DNA from: an uncultured Prevotellaceae bacterium
GTDB taxonomy: Bacteria; Bacteroidota; Bacteroidia; Bacteroidales; Bacteroidaceae
Assembly: GCA_947306845.1 (NCBI GenBank)
Contig: CAMZHP010000020.1
Coordinates: forward strand, 1 to 19,451
Reading direction: 5' to 3'
Length of the DNA stretch: 19,451 bases
Positions 6,182 to 15,177 of this stretch are shown in pieces. The notes under the pieces were generated by a model that had not been told where the DNA came from, did not search any database, and saw only the letters and a program-made list of their open reading frames with translations. Both the position numbers and the translations under genes were made by a program. Each line of letters starts with the position of its first letter. Position 1 is the first letter of the stretch.

Positions 6182-6228
6182 CTTGTTCGTAGTGGATGTC
6201 TCTTTGTCCGTTGTGAATGGAGTGTCTC

Positions 6229-8358
6229 TTAGCGGACGATGAACTTCTTGCCCTGCTTGATGTAAACACCACGCTGGAGGCTCTTCGGGTTGACCTGGAT
6301 GCCGTTGAGGTTGTAAATCGGGGCATTGTGGTCAGAAACGATGGCGCCAGTGTTGATTTCCTCGATGCCCTCGTTGTTGCCCTTCAGGATGCGGACATAG
6401 TTGAGAGCGGTGTCAACACGGTAAAGTTGGAAGGTCTCAAGACCAGTGTAGATCTCCAGGAGGTCGCCGAGGTGCATGGCCTTGTACTCATTCTTGGCAG
6501 CCTCAGGATCGGTACCTGCGGGGAACTGCGGGTGCTTGGATGTTGTGCCGTAGTCGCCGATCTTATAGATCATGATGAAGTCCTCATCGGTCAGACCGTC
6601 AACACCGAGTGTGGCGTTGTTGACGCGGATGTTGCCATAGCCAGTACCGGCGGGGTCGTAAGTCTCAGTATCACCCTGTACACCTGAGTGTACCAGACCG
6701 ATACCGAGTTTGACCTGCACGTTGACAGAACCACCCTCGTTGCCGTTTGCATCCACGGCAGGGCCAGTGCCCTCCTCGTTGAGGGAAGTGGGAGTTATAC
6801 CGTCGTTGTACCACCATGTGTAGAGCGGAGCGAAGAGGCTGTGTGCAGTAGTCTCGTCGAGTTTCGACTGGAGGAAGCGGTAGCGCTGGATAGGCTCAAA
6901 GCCCTGTGTGGAGGGACCATAGACCACATAGGTGGTATAGGTAGGATTACCTTCCTCGTCCACCTCGCCAGTAGCAATCTGATAGTTGAAGCGCTTACGG
7001 CCGGTCCAGTTGGACTCACCAGAGGTGTTCTCGCTGTCCAGCGGATCCAAGGCCTCGAAGCCCTTGGCGATGAGTTCCTCAGCGGTCATGTGCTGGAAGT
7101 CAATCTCATGGGTGGTGGTAAATGCCTTGTCGTTGGCCACCTCGACGGTGGTGGAAGCGAAGCCGGGAGCCACGGTGGTGACAGTCAGCACACCCTTCTC
7201 CTTCACGTCGACTTTCTCGCCTGAGAATTTGTCCTCTGCAGCAACCTCAATCTCACCCTTCTCGTTCTTGTACTCATACATGATGAAGATGGTCGGCTGT
7301 GTGGGAACCTCAGCATTGCTAACAATCAGTTGGTAGGTCTTGGCATAGCCGTCCTCCACAGCAACGATGTTGGCGGTGGCGCCAGGCAGGGAGATCATCA
7401 CGCACTCCACTTCGACGGTCACTTTCTCAGAAGTGGCAGAGCCAGAGACAGTCCAAGCCTGGAGGGTACCAGAAGTGGTGGTGGTGTATTTGTAACTGCC
7501 GTCGCAGTCCATGTAGAAGATAGCCTCTTCCTTACCGTCAGTACCGATGATGTTCAGTTCCTCCTCCTCACCGAAGGTGATGGTGTAGGTGCGCTCGGTG
7601 CCATTGACGCCGGTCAAAGCCACTGTCGGCGGGTTGGCGATGTCCTCTGCCGAGTAGACGGAGACATTGATGTTGTCCATCTGAACGATACTGTTGCGGC
7701 GTGCCATGTGCTGGTTGATACCGGTGACATACATACTTTGGTCCTCGGGAACGATACGCTGTCCCTTCACATACTCGGTGTTGCCAAAAATGTCAGAGAT
7801 GGTGTAGTCCACGGTGCGGGCGTTGATGTTCACGTCGAGCGACACTTTCATCCACTCGCCGATGTTCACCATAAAAGTGTTCTCGGTATCATCACAGACA
7901 TAGAATGCGCGGGTGGCGTCCACCTCAGTGATGGCAAAGATCCAGTTGAGCTGATTGAGGTCATTGGAGTTGGCTGTTACGCCATTTTTGGTAGGAGCCT
8001 CGTCGGTGTTGAGGAAGCGGAGCTGTGTGCCATACTGGTTGTCGCTGCCTTGCTTGTAGCACCATTCCATCTCTACGTGGTAAGTTCCTTCGGGCACTTG
8101 GTCAGTGTACAGGTCAGAACCCCAGAGCCAGTAGCAACTACGTCCGTTGTTGTTGCCGAGGCTGTACTGGAAGTAGTTACCCTCCTCATCACCTGCGATG
8201 GACATGCCTGCAGCGTAGTTGGGAGAAGCCCATCCGATGGCGGCGGGATCTTTGACGGACTCGAAGTCCTGCTTTACCAGGTACCTCGTACCTGCTGCGG
8301 CTGTGGAAGCGTAAAGGAATGCGCCTACTACAGCCATCATCATGTAAAGTTTTCTCAT
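6229..8358 (-). CDS. Secreted multidomain protein of unknown family, with sorting-like tail
   Basis: A 709-residue protein. Residues 1-22 are a signal peptide (MRKLYMMMAVVGAFLYASTA, cleavage near AAAG). Residues about 24-235 look like a jelly-roll lectin/LamG-type domain: DFESVKDP opening, GNYFQYSLGNNNGRSCYW, GTYHVEMEWCYKQG and VQMDNINVSVY closing strand. Residues about 243-420 read as beta-sandwich segments (PTVALTGVNGTERTYTI; GTLQAWTVSGSATSEKVTVE), resembling chitobiase-C-terminal or Ig-like modules. The rest (about 425-670) is unrecognised. The tail (IYNLNGIQVNPKSLQRGVYI then KQGKKFIVR) matches the style of the pectate-lyase tail and suggests type-IX-like export or surface anchoring. There is no lipobox and no recognisable glycosidase or lyase catalytic motif. 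As last gene of the operon after susD2, it is probably a surface glycan-binding or unrecognised carbohydrate-active protein; that role is inference. Confidence 0.75.
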   Translation of the reverse strand: MRKLYMMMAVVGAFLYASTAAAGTRYLVKQDFESVKDPAAIGWASPNYAAGMSIAGDEEGNYFQYSLGNNNGRSCYWLWGSDLYTDQVPEGTYHVEMEWCYKQGSDNQYGTQLRFLNTDEAPTKNGVTANSNDLNQLNWIFAITEVDATRAFYVCDDTENTFMVNIGEWMKVSLDVNINARTVDYTISDIFGNTEYVKGQRIVPEDQSMYVTGINQHMARRNSIVQMDNINVSVYSAEDIANPPTVALTGVNGTERTYTITFGEEEELNIIGTDGKEEAIFYMDCDGSYKYTTTTSGTLQAWTVSGSATSEKVTVEVECVMISLPGATANIVAVEDGYAKTYQLIVSNAEVPTQPTIFIMYEYKNEKGEIEVAAEDKFSGEKVDVKEKGVLTVTTVAPGFASTTVEVANDKAFTTTHEIDFQHMTAEELIAKGFEALDPLDSENTSGESNWTGRKRFNYQIATGEVDEEGNPTYTTYVVYGPSTQGFEPIQRYRFLQSKLDETTAHSLFAPLYTWWYNDGITPTSLNEEGTGPAVDANGNEGGSVNVQVKLGIGLVHSGVQGDTETYDPAGTGYGNIRVNNATLGVDGLTDEDFIMIYKIGDYGTTSKHPQFPAGTDPEAAKNEYKAMHLGDLLEIYTGLETFQLYRVDTALNYVRILKGNNEGIEEINTGAIVSDHNAPIYNLNGIQVNPKSLQRGVYIKQGKKFIVR

Positions 8359-8412
8359 TTCAATAAATGTTTAAGTGAATAATAGGTTGATTAACGCTTT
8401 TTTCTATATTGG

Positions 8413-8434
8413 AGTGGGGGACGGAGCCCCCACT
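8413..8434 (-). promoter_or_regulatory. Intercistronic hairpin between susD2 and the 709-aa gene
   Basis: AGTGGGGG (8413-8420) pairs perfectly with CCCCCACT (8427-8434) around a 6-nt loop. It is 27 bp after the susD2 stop and 55 bp before the next ATG in transcription order. On the minus strand it is followed by CCAATATAGAAAAAAG, without a T-run, so it is not a standard terminator. It could slow exonucleases or partly reduce read-through, giving higher susCD than downstream mRNA. Confidence 0.5.
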
Positions 8435-8461
8435 TATTAGGAACATCCTGGAAGAGGAGAA

Positions 8462-10168
8462 TCACCACCCTGGGTTCTGGGTGAGGCTTCCGGCTTTCTG
8501 GATCTCGCTCTGTGGGATGGGGAAGAAGTACATCTTGTCGTCCCACTGGCGGGTCTCAAGGGCAGCCGGAGTGTAGGTCACGGTGCTGTCGGCATTGAGA
8601 CGGATATCCATCTTGCGGATGTTGGTGAGATACTGCGGTGCCTCCTTCCAGCGGCGCACGTCGTAGAAGCGGTGACCCTCGAAGGCCAGTTCCACGAAGC
8701 GCTCGTTCTCTACCTTCTGCTTGAAGGCGGCTGCACTCAGCCCCTCCTCGATGTTGGGTTGTCCGGCACGTGTGCGCACCACATTGAGGGCGGCAGCTGC
8801 CGACATGCTCAGTCCGTCGGCAGTGGCATAGCCGTCGCCGGTGTAGTTGAGCATGGCCTCGGCCAGGTTGAGGTACATCTCAGCGAGGCGGAAGACCACC
8901 CAGTTGTGATAGAATGAATTGGCACCGGTGGCACCGATCACGGTACTGGGGTTGCAGTATTTCTTCAGGTAGTAGCCTGTGGTGCTGGCATAGGTGATGG
9001 GAGCCGCATTGGCACCGCCGTAGTAGAGTTCCAACGGCTTGGGGTTGGCGTTGGGCCACTGCTCACCGTTGACGGCGACGATCCAAGAGAGGCGCTTGTC
9101 GCGGTTGGCATACGGATTCTGCGGGTCATAGCCGCTGTCGGCATCGCTGATGGCCTTGCCGTTGGTCATCTCGAAGGCATCGACGAGGTTCTGCGTGGGG
9201 CAGTTGCCGCCGCCAGCGTTCTCCATGCCGATGGGGAAGTTGTACTTCTCAAAGTTGTTGTTCGTCGAGGTGCCGTTCTGGCGGCGTGCGAAGATGATCT
9301 CCTTGGTGTCCTTGTAGTTGTCGGACTGGAACAGCGACATGTAATCGGAGACGAGGCTCATGCTGCGGGCCTTGCAGGCGTTGATGCACTCCAGGGCACG
9401 GAGGGCGGCCTGGTGCCACAGTTCCTTGTCGTTGGTCGGGTTGAACAGCGGACTGGCGTGGTAGAGGGCGGCACGTGCGCGCAGGGCGAGCACGGCGAGG
9501 TTGTTGGCTCTTCCGCTCTCGGTCATCGACATGGCCATGTTGCCCAGGTTGTTGTAGTCCTTGATGATGGTGTCCTTGATGGCCTCGCACTCGCTGTCGA
9601 TGAACTTGAAGATTTCTTCGGCTGATGAGCGCGGCAGGTTGTTGGCCTCGGCGGCATCCATGTTGTGAACCTTCAGAGGCACATCACCATATTGGCGCAC
9701 GAGGAGGAAATAGAAGTAAGCACGTGCCCAGCGGGCCTCCCATTGGTAGTTGTTGTACTGGTACATCTCCTTGAGATAGTCGACATCAAGCCGGTAGTCG
9801 GGGAAGGTGAGTCCCACGAACTCATCGAGGAAGAGGTTGCAGTAACTGATGCCCTGATAGCATGACGACCAGATGGAGCCTTTGGCGTTGGTGGGTCCCC
9901 AAGCGCCGTTGTAGAAGTCCTCTACCTGGTTGCCGGGGTGTGAGTATGCCGACTCGTCGGTGGCAGAACTGAGCATTGCGCCCGAGTAGTTGCCGAAATC
10001 GGAGTCGAGGTTCTGGTAGATGGTGGTGATGAGTCCGCCTGTGCGGCTGAACATCTCCTTGATGTAGTCGGCACCGTCGACCTTGTACTCATGATAGTCC
10101 ATCTTGTCGGAGCAGGATGCCAGCGACAGGGCTGCGAAAACACCGATGATATAATGGTTGAGTTTCAT
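8462..10168 (-). CDS. susD: SusD-family glycan-binding outer-membrane lipoprotein (second pair)
   Basis: A 568-residue lipoprotein. The signal peptide ends in a lipobox LSLASC with lipidated Cys19, so it sits on the cell surface as the lid over the partner SusC. Family signs include the helical TPR-rich body (RWARAYFYFLLVRQYGDVPL around 145-165), FRLAEMYLNLAEAM in the last third, the ERFVELAFEGHRFYDVRRW segment and the terminal FFPIPQSEIQKAGSLTQNPGW-type ending, which closes most SusD proteins. Length is normal for the family. It follows susC2 with a 27-bp gap and is certainly cotranscribed. The symbol is used for the family; binding specificity cannot be read. Confidence 0.92.
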   Translation of the reverse strand: MKLNHYIIGVFAALSLASCSDKMDYHEYKVDGADYIKEMFSRTGGLITTIYQNLDSDFGNYSGAMLSSATDESAYSHPGNQVEDFYNGAWGPTNAKGSIWSSCYQGISYCNLFLDEFVGLTFPDYRLDVDYLKEMYQYNNYQWEARWARAYFYFLLVRQYGDVPLKVHNMDAAEANNLPRSSAEEIFKFIDSECEAIKDTIIKDYNNLGNMAMSMTESGRANNLAVLALRARAALYHASPLFNPTNDKELWHQAALRALECINACKARSMSLVSDYMSLFQSDNYKDTKEIIFARRQNGTSTNNNFEKYNFPIGMENAGGGNCPTQNLVDAFEMTNGKAISDADSGYDPQNPYANRDKRLSWIVAVNGEQWPNANPKPLELYYGGANAAPITYASTTGYYLKKYCNPSTVIGATGANSFYHNWVVFRLAEMYLNLAEAMLNYTGDGYATADGLSMSAAAALNVVRTRAGQPNIEEGLSAAAFKQKVENERFVELAFEGHRFYDVRRWKEAPQYLTNIRKMDIRLNADSTVTYTPAALETRQWDDKMYFFPIPQSEIQKAGSLTQNPGW

Positions 10169-10195
10169 AATCTTCTGCTTTCTGTTTGGTTGGGT

Positions 10196-13033
10196 TTAGA
10201 AGGTGGCTGACAATCCGAGCACGATGCTGCGGGTGAGCGGACTGGTGGCGCCGTAGGAAGCGGCATCCACCTCATCGAGATGGTCGAAGGTGAAGAGGTC
10301 AACTCCGCGGAGGTAGATCTTGGCAGCGTTGAGGATCTTGGTCTTCGAGAGCAGTCCCTTGTCGAAGTTGTAGTACACCTCGACGTTGCGGAGTTTCATG
10401 TAGGAGCGGTCGCGCAGCCAGTAGGTACTGGTCTGGTAGTTGTTGGCGTTGCTGCTCGAACTGAGTCTCGGGAACATGGCGTTGGCATCGTTGTTGGCCG
10501 GTGACCAGCGGTTGTCGTAAACATACTGCGACAGCGTGGTGTTGTTAATGAGTCCCCAGTACATGCTCTTTGTGTTGAGGATGGCGGAGTAGCGTCCCAC
10601 GCCCTGGAACATCACGTTGAAGCCGAGACCTTTGTAGTCGGCACCGAGGTGGAAACCGTAGAACAGTTCGGGGCATGCGGTGGAGTAGCCGATCTTGCTC
10701 ACGTCGTTGGCATCAATCTTGTTGTCGCCGTTGACGTCGCGGTATTTGATGTCGCCCACACGCACGGCGGAGAAGGTTTGTGTAGGACTGCTGGCAATCT
10801 CCTGGTCGCTGGTGAAGAGTCCCTCTGCGATGAGTCCGTAGATGGAGCTCAGCGGGTTGCCGGTCTGCACGAGGTTCTCGTAGGCACGCGGCTCTTCGGC
10901 CATGTTGTCGATCTTGCTCTTGTAGAACATCACGTTGCCGCCGAGGTTGATGGTGAGGTCACCAATGTGCTTGGTGTAGTCGGCCTTGGCCTCAAATCCG
11001 TTCTGGCTCACCTTGCCCTCATTGGCATAGGGGGCAGTGAATCCGATGAGGGATGAGTAGTAACCGTCGCCCGACACCCAAATGTCCTTGCGCTTCTGGA
11101 TGAAGTAGTCGAGTTCAAGGTTGAGACCCTGGAAGAGCACAGCGTCGAGACCTACGTTGACTTTGAGGGCTTTCTCATGCGAGGGGTTGACGGCTGCCAT
11201 CTGTCCGATGGATACCGGTCCGTAGCTGGCTGCATCGTATCCCGAACCGAAGGGATAGCCACCGCCGGCCTGTGAGTAGGCCTGTGTGTAGTAGGTCCAC
11301 ACATTGTCACCGGGCAGGTAGTCGGCATTGATGAGGCCTGCGCTGGCCCTGAGCTTGAGGAAGTTGACGGCGCTGTTGTCCTTGAGGAAGTTCTCCTCGG
11401 AGAGCACCCATCCTGCGGAGAAAGTGGGTGAGAAGGCCCATTTGGTGTCGGGAGCAAGTCGGCTGCTGCCCGAATAGACCAGTGCGAAGTCGGCCAGATA
11501 GCGCTTGTTGTAGGCATAGTGTGTCCACAGTGAGATGTTCTGCCGGTAGATGCTCTGGTTGGCTCCGGTGGAGTTGGTGTAGTCGTAGTCGTAGCGCACC
11601 TGGGCATACAGATAGTTGGCATCGTTGATCTGGCGGTTGAAGTTGAGGCCGGCATTGAAGGTCAGACGACGCTGGTAGTTGTTGGTATTGGCGTCCTTGC
11701 CCATGGTGCCGTCGGCTCCGCCCGACCAGTAGGTACCTGTGACAGGTTGTCCGTTGGCCCATCCGCTGACGGGATAGTTGCCATAGACAAAGGTCTTGCT
11801 GTGATCCTCGTAAAGGGTGGAGTAGGTGTCGTAGCCCAATCGTGCGGTGAGGCTGAGTCCCTCAATCCAGTACTTCAGATCCTGCTGGAGTGTCATGTCA
11901 GCGAAGAGGGCGCGCTCATGGATCTTGTAGTAGGCGGCATCCGAAGAGATGGCGACGGGGTTGGAGGTTCCTGCGTAAGTGGAGGTACCGCCCCAGTGAC
12001 CTAGCTCGCTGCGGATGGGGAAGGCATTGGAAGGCAGGCTGTAGACCATGTCCCACAGGTCGGCCTGTGAGCCTGGGCGTGACATCTCACTCAGCACACC
12101 GAGCAGGTTGACCTTCAGGTCGGTAGTCGGTGTGAGGTCGATGTCGAGGTTGGTGCGCAGGTTGCCGCGCACATACTTGTCCTGTGTGGAATAGCCTTCG
12201 GTCTTGTCGAAGTTCTTGATGAATCCCTTGTCGGAGAGCAGGTTGAGCATGGCGAAGTAGCGGAAGCGCTCGCCGCCGCCCTTGAACTCCACGGCATACT
12301 TGTTGGTCACGCCGTTTTTGCGGAAGGTCTCATCCACCCAGTTGACGTTAGGGTACTGGAAGGGATATGTGCCGTTCTGGAAGGCGCTCAACTCTTCGGC
12401 GGTGTAGCGTGGAGCGAGTCCCTCGTTGGCACGTGCCTCGTTCATTGCGTTGGCATAGGTGAAGGCATCGACGAACTTCGGCCGGTCAATTTGATGGTTG
12501 AAGAGGTGGTCGTAGCTCACGCGGATGCTTTTGCTGTTGTACTTGCCACGCTTGGTGACGATCTGGATGGCACCGTTGGCACCCTTGTAGCCATAAAGGG
12601 CCACGGCTGCGGCATCTTTGAGAATGGCCACATGGTCAACCTCATCAGGACTTACCAGGGTGATGTCGCGCTCGATGCCGTCAACCAGCACGAGGGGTGC
12701 GCTGGTGCTCAGACTCTGCAGTCCGCGCACATACATGGTGGGATTGGCGGCATAGTAGATGCCTGCGCCATCGAGGGTGATGAGGCCGTTGCCCTGACCG
12801 AGGATGGAGTTGGCGATGTTCTTCGACGACCGTTTGTCGACGGTCTCGTTGGTGATCACGGAGACAGCGGCGGTGGACTGGGCGCGGGTCAGCGATATGT
12901 TGGTCCCGATCTCAATCACCTGGTCGGTGAAGGCATTGCCTGTCAGCGCTGTGCTGTCTGTCTGGGCCGCTGCAGGCTGGCAGAGGCCGGCGAGCAGGGT
13001 CATGGTGATGATATATTGTCTTTTCTTATTCAT
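10196..13033 (-). CDS. susC: SusC-family TonB-dependent transporter lacking the N-terminal regulatory domain
   Basis: A 945-residue outer-membrane barrel that imports oligosaccharides using TonB energy. Signal peptide is about residues 1-24 (MNKKRQYIITMTLLAGLCQP then AAAQ). Unlike susC1 it has no carboxypeptidase-D-regulatory-like domain: a short linker with a possible TonB-box-like segment (DQVIEIGTN, 37-45) leads straight into the plug (about 52-163: MYVRGLQSL, PLVLVDGIERDI, VAILKDAAAVALYGYKGANG, IVTKRG). The barrel fills the rest and ends in Phe (LGLSATF). The frame stays open to 13081, but that start adds MNIKIMITSACQEC before a normal signal peptide, so 13033 is chosen. It lies 67 bp after susD1 with no promoter seen, and 27 bp before susD2. 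Confidence 0.92.
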   Translation of the reverse strand: MNKKRQYIITMTLLAGLCQPAAAQTDSTALTGNAFTDQVIEIGTNISLTRAQSTAAVSVITNETVDKRSSKNIANSILGQGNGLITLDGAGIYYAANPTMYVRGLQSLSTSAPLVLVDGIERDITLVSPDEVDHVAILKDAAAVALYGYKGANGAIQIVTKRGKYNSKSIRVSYDHLFNHQIDRPKFVDAFTYANAMNEARANEGLAPRYTAEELSAFQNGTYPFQYPNVNWVDETFRKNGVTNKYAVEFKGGGERFRYFAMLNLLSDKGFIKNFDKTEGYSTQDKYVRGNLRTNLDIDLTPTTDLKVNLLGVLSEMSRPGSQADLWDMVYSLPSNAFPIRSELGHWGGTSTYAGTSNPVAISSDAAYYKIHERALFADMTLQQDLKYWIEGLSLTARLGYDTYSTLYEDHSKTFVYGNYPVSGWANGQPVTGTYWSGGADGTMGKDANTNNYQRRLTFNAGLNFNRQINDANYLYAQVRYDYDYTNSTGANQSIYRQNISLWTHYAYNKRYLADFALVYSGSSRLAPDTKWAFSPTFSAGWVLSEENFLKDNSAVNFLKLRASAGLINADYLPGDNVWTYYTQAYSQAGGGYPFGSGYDAASYGPVSIGQMAAVNPSHEKALKVNVGLDAVLFQGLNLELDYFIQKRKDIWVSGDGYYSSLIGFTAPYANEGKVSQNGFEAKADYTKHIGDLTINLGGNVMFYKSKIDNMAEEPRAYENLVQTGNPLSSIYGLIAEGLFTSDQEIASSPTQTFSAVRVGDIKYRDVNGDNKIDANDVSKIGYSTACPELFYGFHLGADYKGLGFNVMFQGVGRYSAILNTKSMYWGLINNTTLSQYVYDNRWSPANNDANAMFPRLSSSSNANNYQTSTYWLRDRSYMKLRNVEVYYNFDKGLLSKTKILNAAKIYLRGVDLFTFDHLDEVDAASYGATSPLTRSIVLGLSATF

Positions 13034-13100
13034 AATCTTACATTCTTGACAAGCAGATGTAATCATAATTTTTATATTCACAATCCTTTATCCTTAGGGA

Positions 13101-15155
13101 TTACCATCCGGGGTTCTGGATGATGCCATAGCCCTTGTTGATTTCACCGATGGGGAAGGGGAAGAGGAGCCACTTTTTCACTTCAGGTGAGTTGGGGTCC
13201 TGGTCCCACTGCACACGGCGGCGGTTGAATAGCTCGAAGCGCCAGTAGTCGAAGCGTGAGGGCTCGATGATGCCGTTGTCCTTGTGTGTGCCCTTCCAAG
13301 GCTCGAAGTTGCGCACCCATTGTCCCTTACTGTCCTTGATCATACGGAAGGTGACCAGTCCGTGGAGAGGTTTGGTGATCCAGTCGGTACGCTTGTAGCG
13401 GATCATGTCGTAGTAGCGGTTGTTGCTCATACCGAGCTCGCAGGCGCGCTCACGCAGGATTTCCTCGATGAGGTTGTCCTTGTTCTCATTGAGTTTGAGG
13501 GCGGAGTTGCGCACGCTCAGACCACCGAGTCCGACGCGGCTGCGCACGACATCCACCTGTTTGATGGCTTCGGTGAGGTTGCCGGTCTGGGCGAGAGCCT
13601 CGGCATACATCAGATACATCTCATCGAGGCTCAGGTAAACCCAGTGCATGTATTTGCGGTGGTATTCCTCGCCGAGGTAGTATTTGATGACACCGAATCC
13701 AGTGGAGAATTTCTGTGTCAGCTGCTCCTGGAGGGCGAGGTCGTAGTTGCCTGTCTCCTTGTTGAGCGTGGCGCTCATCACCTGCATGCCCTCATCGTAA
13801 CCATTGACCCACAGCTCGTAGGCATCGCCTGTCGGTGAGCCTGCTGTCCAGTCAAACTGGTAGGTGGTGCCGTTGACGAGGATGTTCTCGTAGAGGCGCG
13901 GGTCGCGGGAGGGAGTCTTGGAGATACTGCCACGATACTCCTTGTATTGGTAGAAGAGTCGTCCGTTGTCGCCGGTGATGCGTCCGCGGAGAGAGTCGTT
14001 CTCCCAGTCAAACGGTGTGCCGTCGCTCCAGGGGAACATGCTCATATATTCCAGTGTGGGCAGATAGGAGTTACGGCCAATGCCTACCCAGTTCCACCAG
14101 GAATAGGTGCCTTGTGAACCGTAGACGGTGGCCACACGGGTGGAATGCAGCACTTCCTTGCTGCCCTGGTAGATATAGCCCATGCGGTAGGCCTGACGGT
14201 AAGCGTTGGCATTGCGGGCCGTCGGCTGAGTGAGTTCATAATAGCCCTCAGAGGCAAGTCGTGCGAAGAAGTCCTGGCAGGCCTGCAGGGCGCGTTGCCA
14301 GCGTGCTGCGTCGTATCCACCGTGCCACACGAGGTGCTGTTGCTCGGCCTCTGTGGTGCCTCCGAAATAACCTTGGTCGGCATTGTAAAGTGGCGAGGCG
14401 TTGAAGAGGAGTACTTTGGCCTTGAGTGCCATGGCTCCGGCAGCAGTCCAGCGTCCGGTGTTGTTGGTGGCGTCGGTATCGGTAGTCGTTCCGTTGTAGG
14501 CCCAGCGCAGGTCGGGGATAGCCTCATCGAGCAGCTTGACGATGAAATTGGCAGTCTCCTCGGCTGTGGCTCGCGGAAGATCATAAGTACCCTCGCTTCC
14601 GGTGAATGCATTGTCGACAATGGGGATGCCGCCAAATACGGAATAGAGGTCGAAGTAGCGTGCTGCGATGAGGCACTTGGCCTGTGCGATGATGTTCTTT
14701 TTCTCGCTGTCGCTCATGTCGGCCACCTTATCGACGTTGGCAATCAGCAGCCATGCCTGACGGACTGCTTGCCATACCAAGTCACCGGTATAGCTGATCA
14801 GGGGAGTCTGGTTGGCTGAGAGTGTGCCCGAATAATAGTTGTTGTAGATGGATGTGCCGTTCCAGTGAATCTGGTAGCAGTCGGTCAGCGCGTCGAGCTT
14901 GCCTGTGTAGCAGTTTTGGCTGTGGGCAGTGTTGGAGCCGAAGGGCAGACCGTAGTATTGCAATGCGTAAATGCCTGTGAGGAACTGTCTTGTGTATTCT
15001 GCATTGGCAAAGACGGTGTCGATGGTGACGGTACCTCCGGGCTGTTTCTCGATGAAGGAATCACCGAACTTGATCGGGTCGGTGCATGAGGTCATGGTCA
15101 TCGTGGCGATGAGCAGGGCAGCGGCTCCTTTGGAGATGGTATGATATAGTTTCAT
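13101..15155 (-). CDS. susD: SusD-family lipoprotein, long form (first pair)
   Basis: A 684-residue surface lipoprotein, longer than most SusD proteins (commonly about 500-600). The signal peptide ends in lipobox MTMTSC with Cys24. LSLDEMYLMYAEALAQTG (a conserved SusD helix), LREERACELG-like LRERACELGMSNNRYYDMIR, the FRFELFNRRRVQWDQDPNSP-type region (close variant visible) and the terminal LFPFPIGEINKGYGIIQNPGW-type ending identify the family. The extra length seems spread through the central ligand-binding region. It starts 22 bp after the susC1 stop, so the pair is translationally close. Its likely job is capturing glycan at the susC1 channel mouth; ligand unknown, pectin fragments suspected from context. 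Confidence 0.92.
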   Translation of the reverse strand: MKLYHTISKGAAALLIATMTMTSCTDPIKFGDSFIEKQPGGTVTIDTVFANAEYTRQFLTGIYALQYYGLPFGSNTAHSQNCYTGKLDALTDCYQIHWNGTSIYNNYYSGTLSANQTPLISYTGDLVWQAVRQAWLLIANVDKVADMSDSEKKNIIAQAKCLIAARYFDLYSVFGGIPIVDNAFTGSEGTYDLPRATAEETANFIVKLLDEAIPDLRWAYNGTTTDTDATNNTGRWTAAGAMALKAKVLLFNASPLYNADQGYFGGTTEAEQQHLVWHGGYDAARWQRALQACQDFFARLASEGYYELTQPTARNANAYRQAYRMGYIYQGSKEVLHSTRVATVYGSQGTYSWWNWVGIGRNSYLPTLEYMSMFPWSDGTPFDWENDSLRGRITGDNGRLFYQYKEYRGSISKTPSRDPRLYENILVNGTTYQFDWTAGSPTGDAYELWVNGYDEGMQVMSATLNKETGNYDLALQEQLTQKFSTGFGVIKYYLGEEYHRKYMHWVYLSLDEMYLMYAEALAQTGNLTEAIKQVDVVRSRVGLGGLSVRNSALKLNENKDNLIEEILRERACELGMSNNRYYDMIRYKRTDWITKPLHGLVTFRMIKDSKGQWVRNFEPWKGTHKDNGIIEPSRFDYWRFELFNRRRVQWDQDPNSPEVKKWLLFPFPIGEINKGYGIIQNPGW

Positions 15156-15177
15156 GATCTTATACCTTATTATAATG

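Noticed and set aside
6217..8382. Long plus-strand frames opposite the 709-aa gene (6217-6687, 6688-7224, 7330-8382)
   Set aside because: They are antisense shadows caused by codon bias; they lack signal peptides and domains, while the minus-strand protein is continuous with signal peptide and tail.
13034..13081. Sixteen-residue extension of SusC2
   Set aside because: It would place a cysteine-containing, non-signal segment before a normal signal peptide; the 13033 start is preferred.
12491..13123. 210-codon plus-strand frame opposite the start of susC2
   Set aside because: Antisense to the conserved SusC plug domain, with no recognisable protein features.
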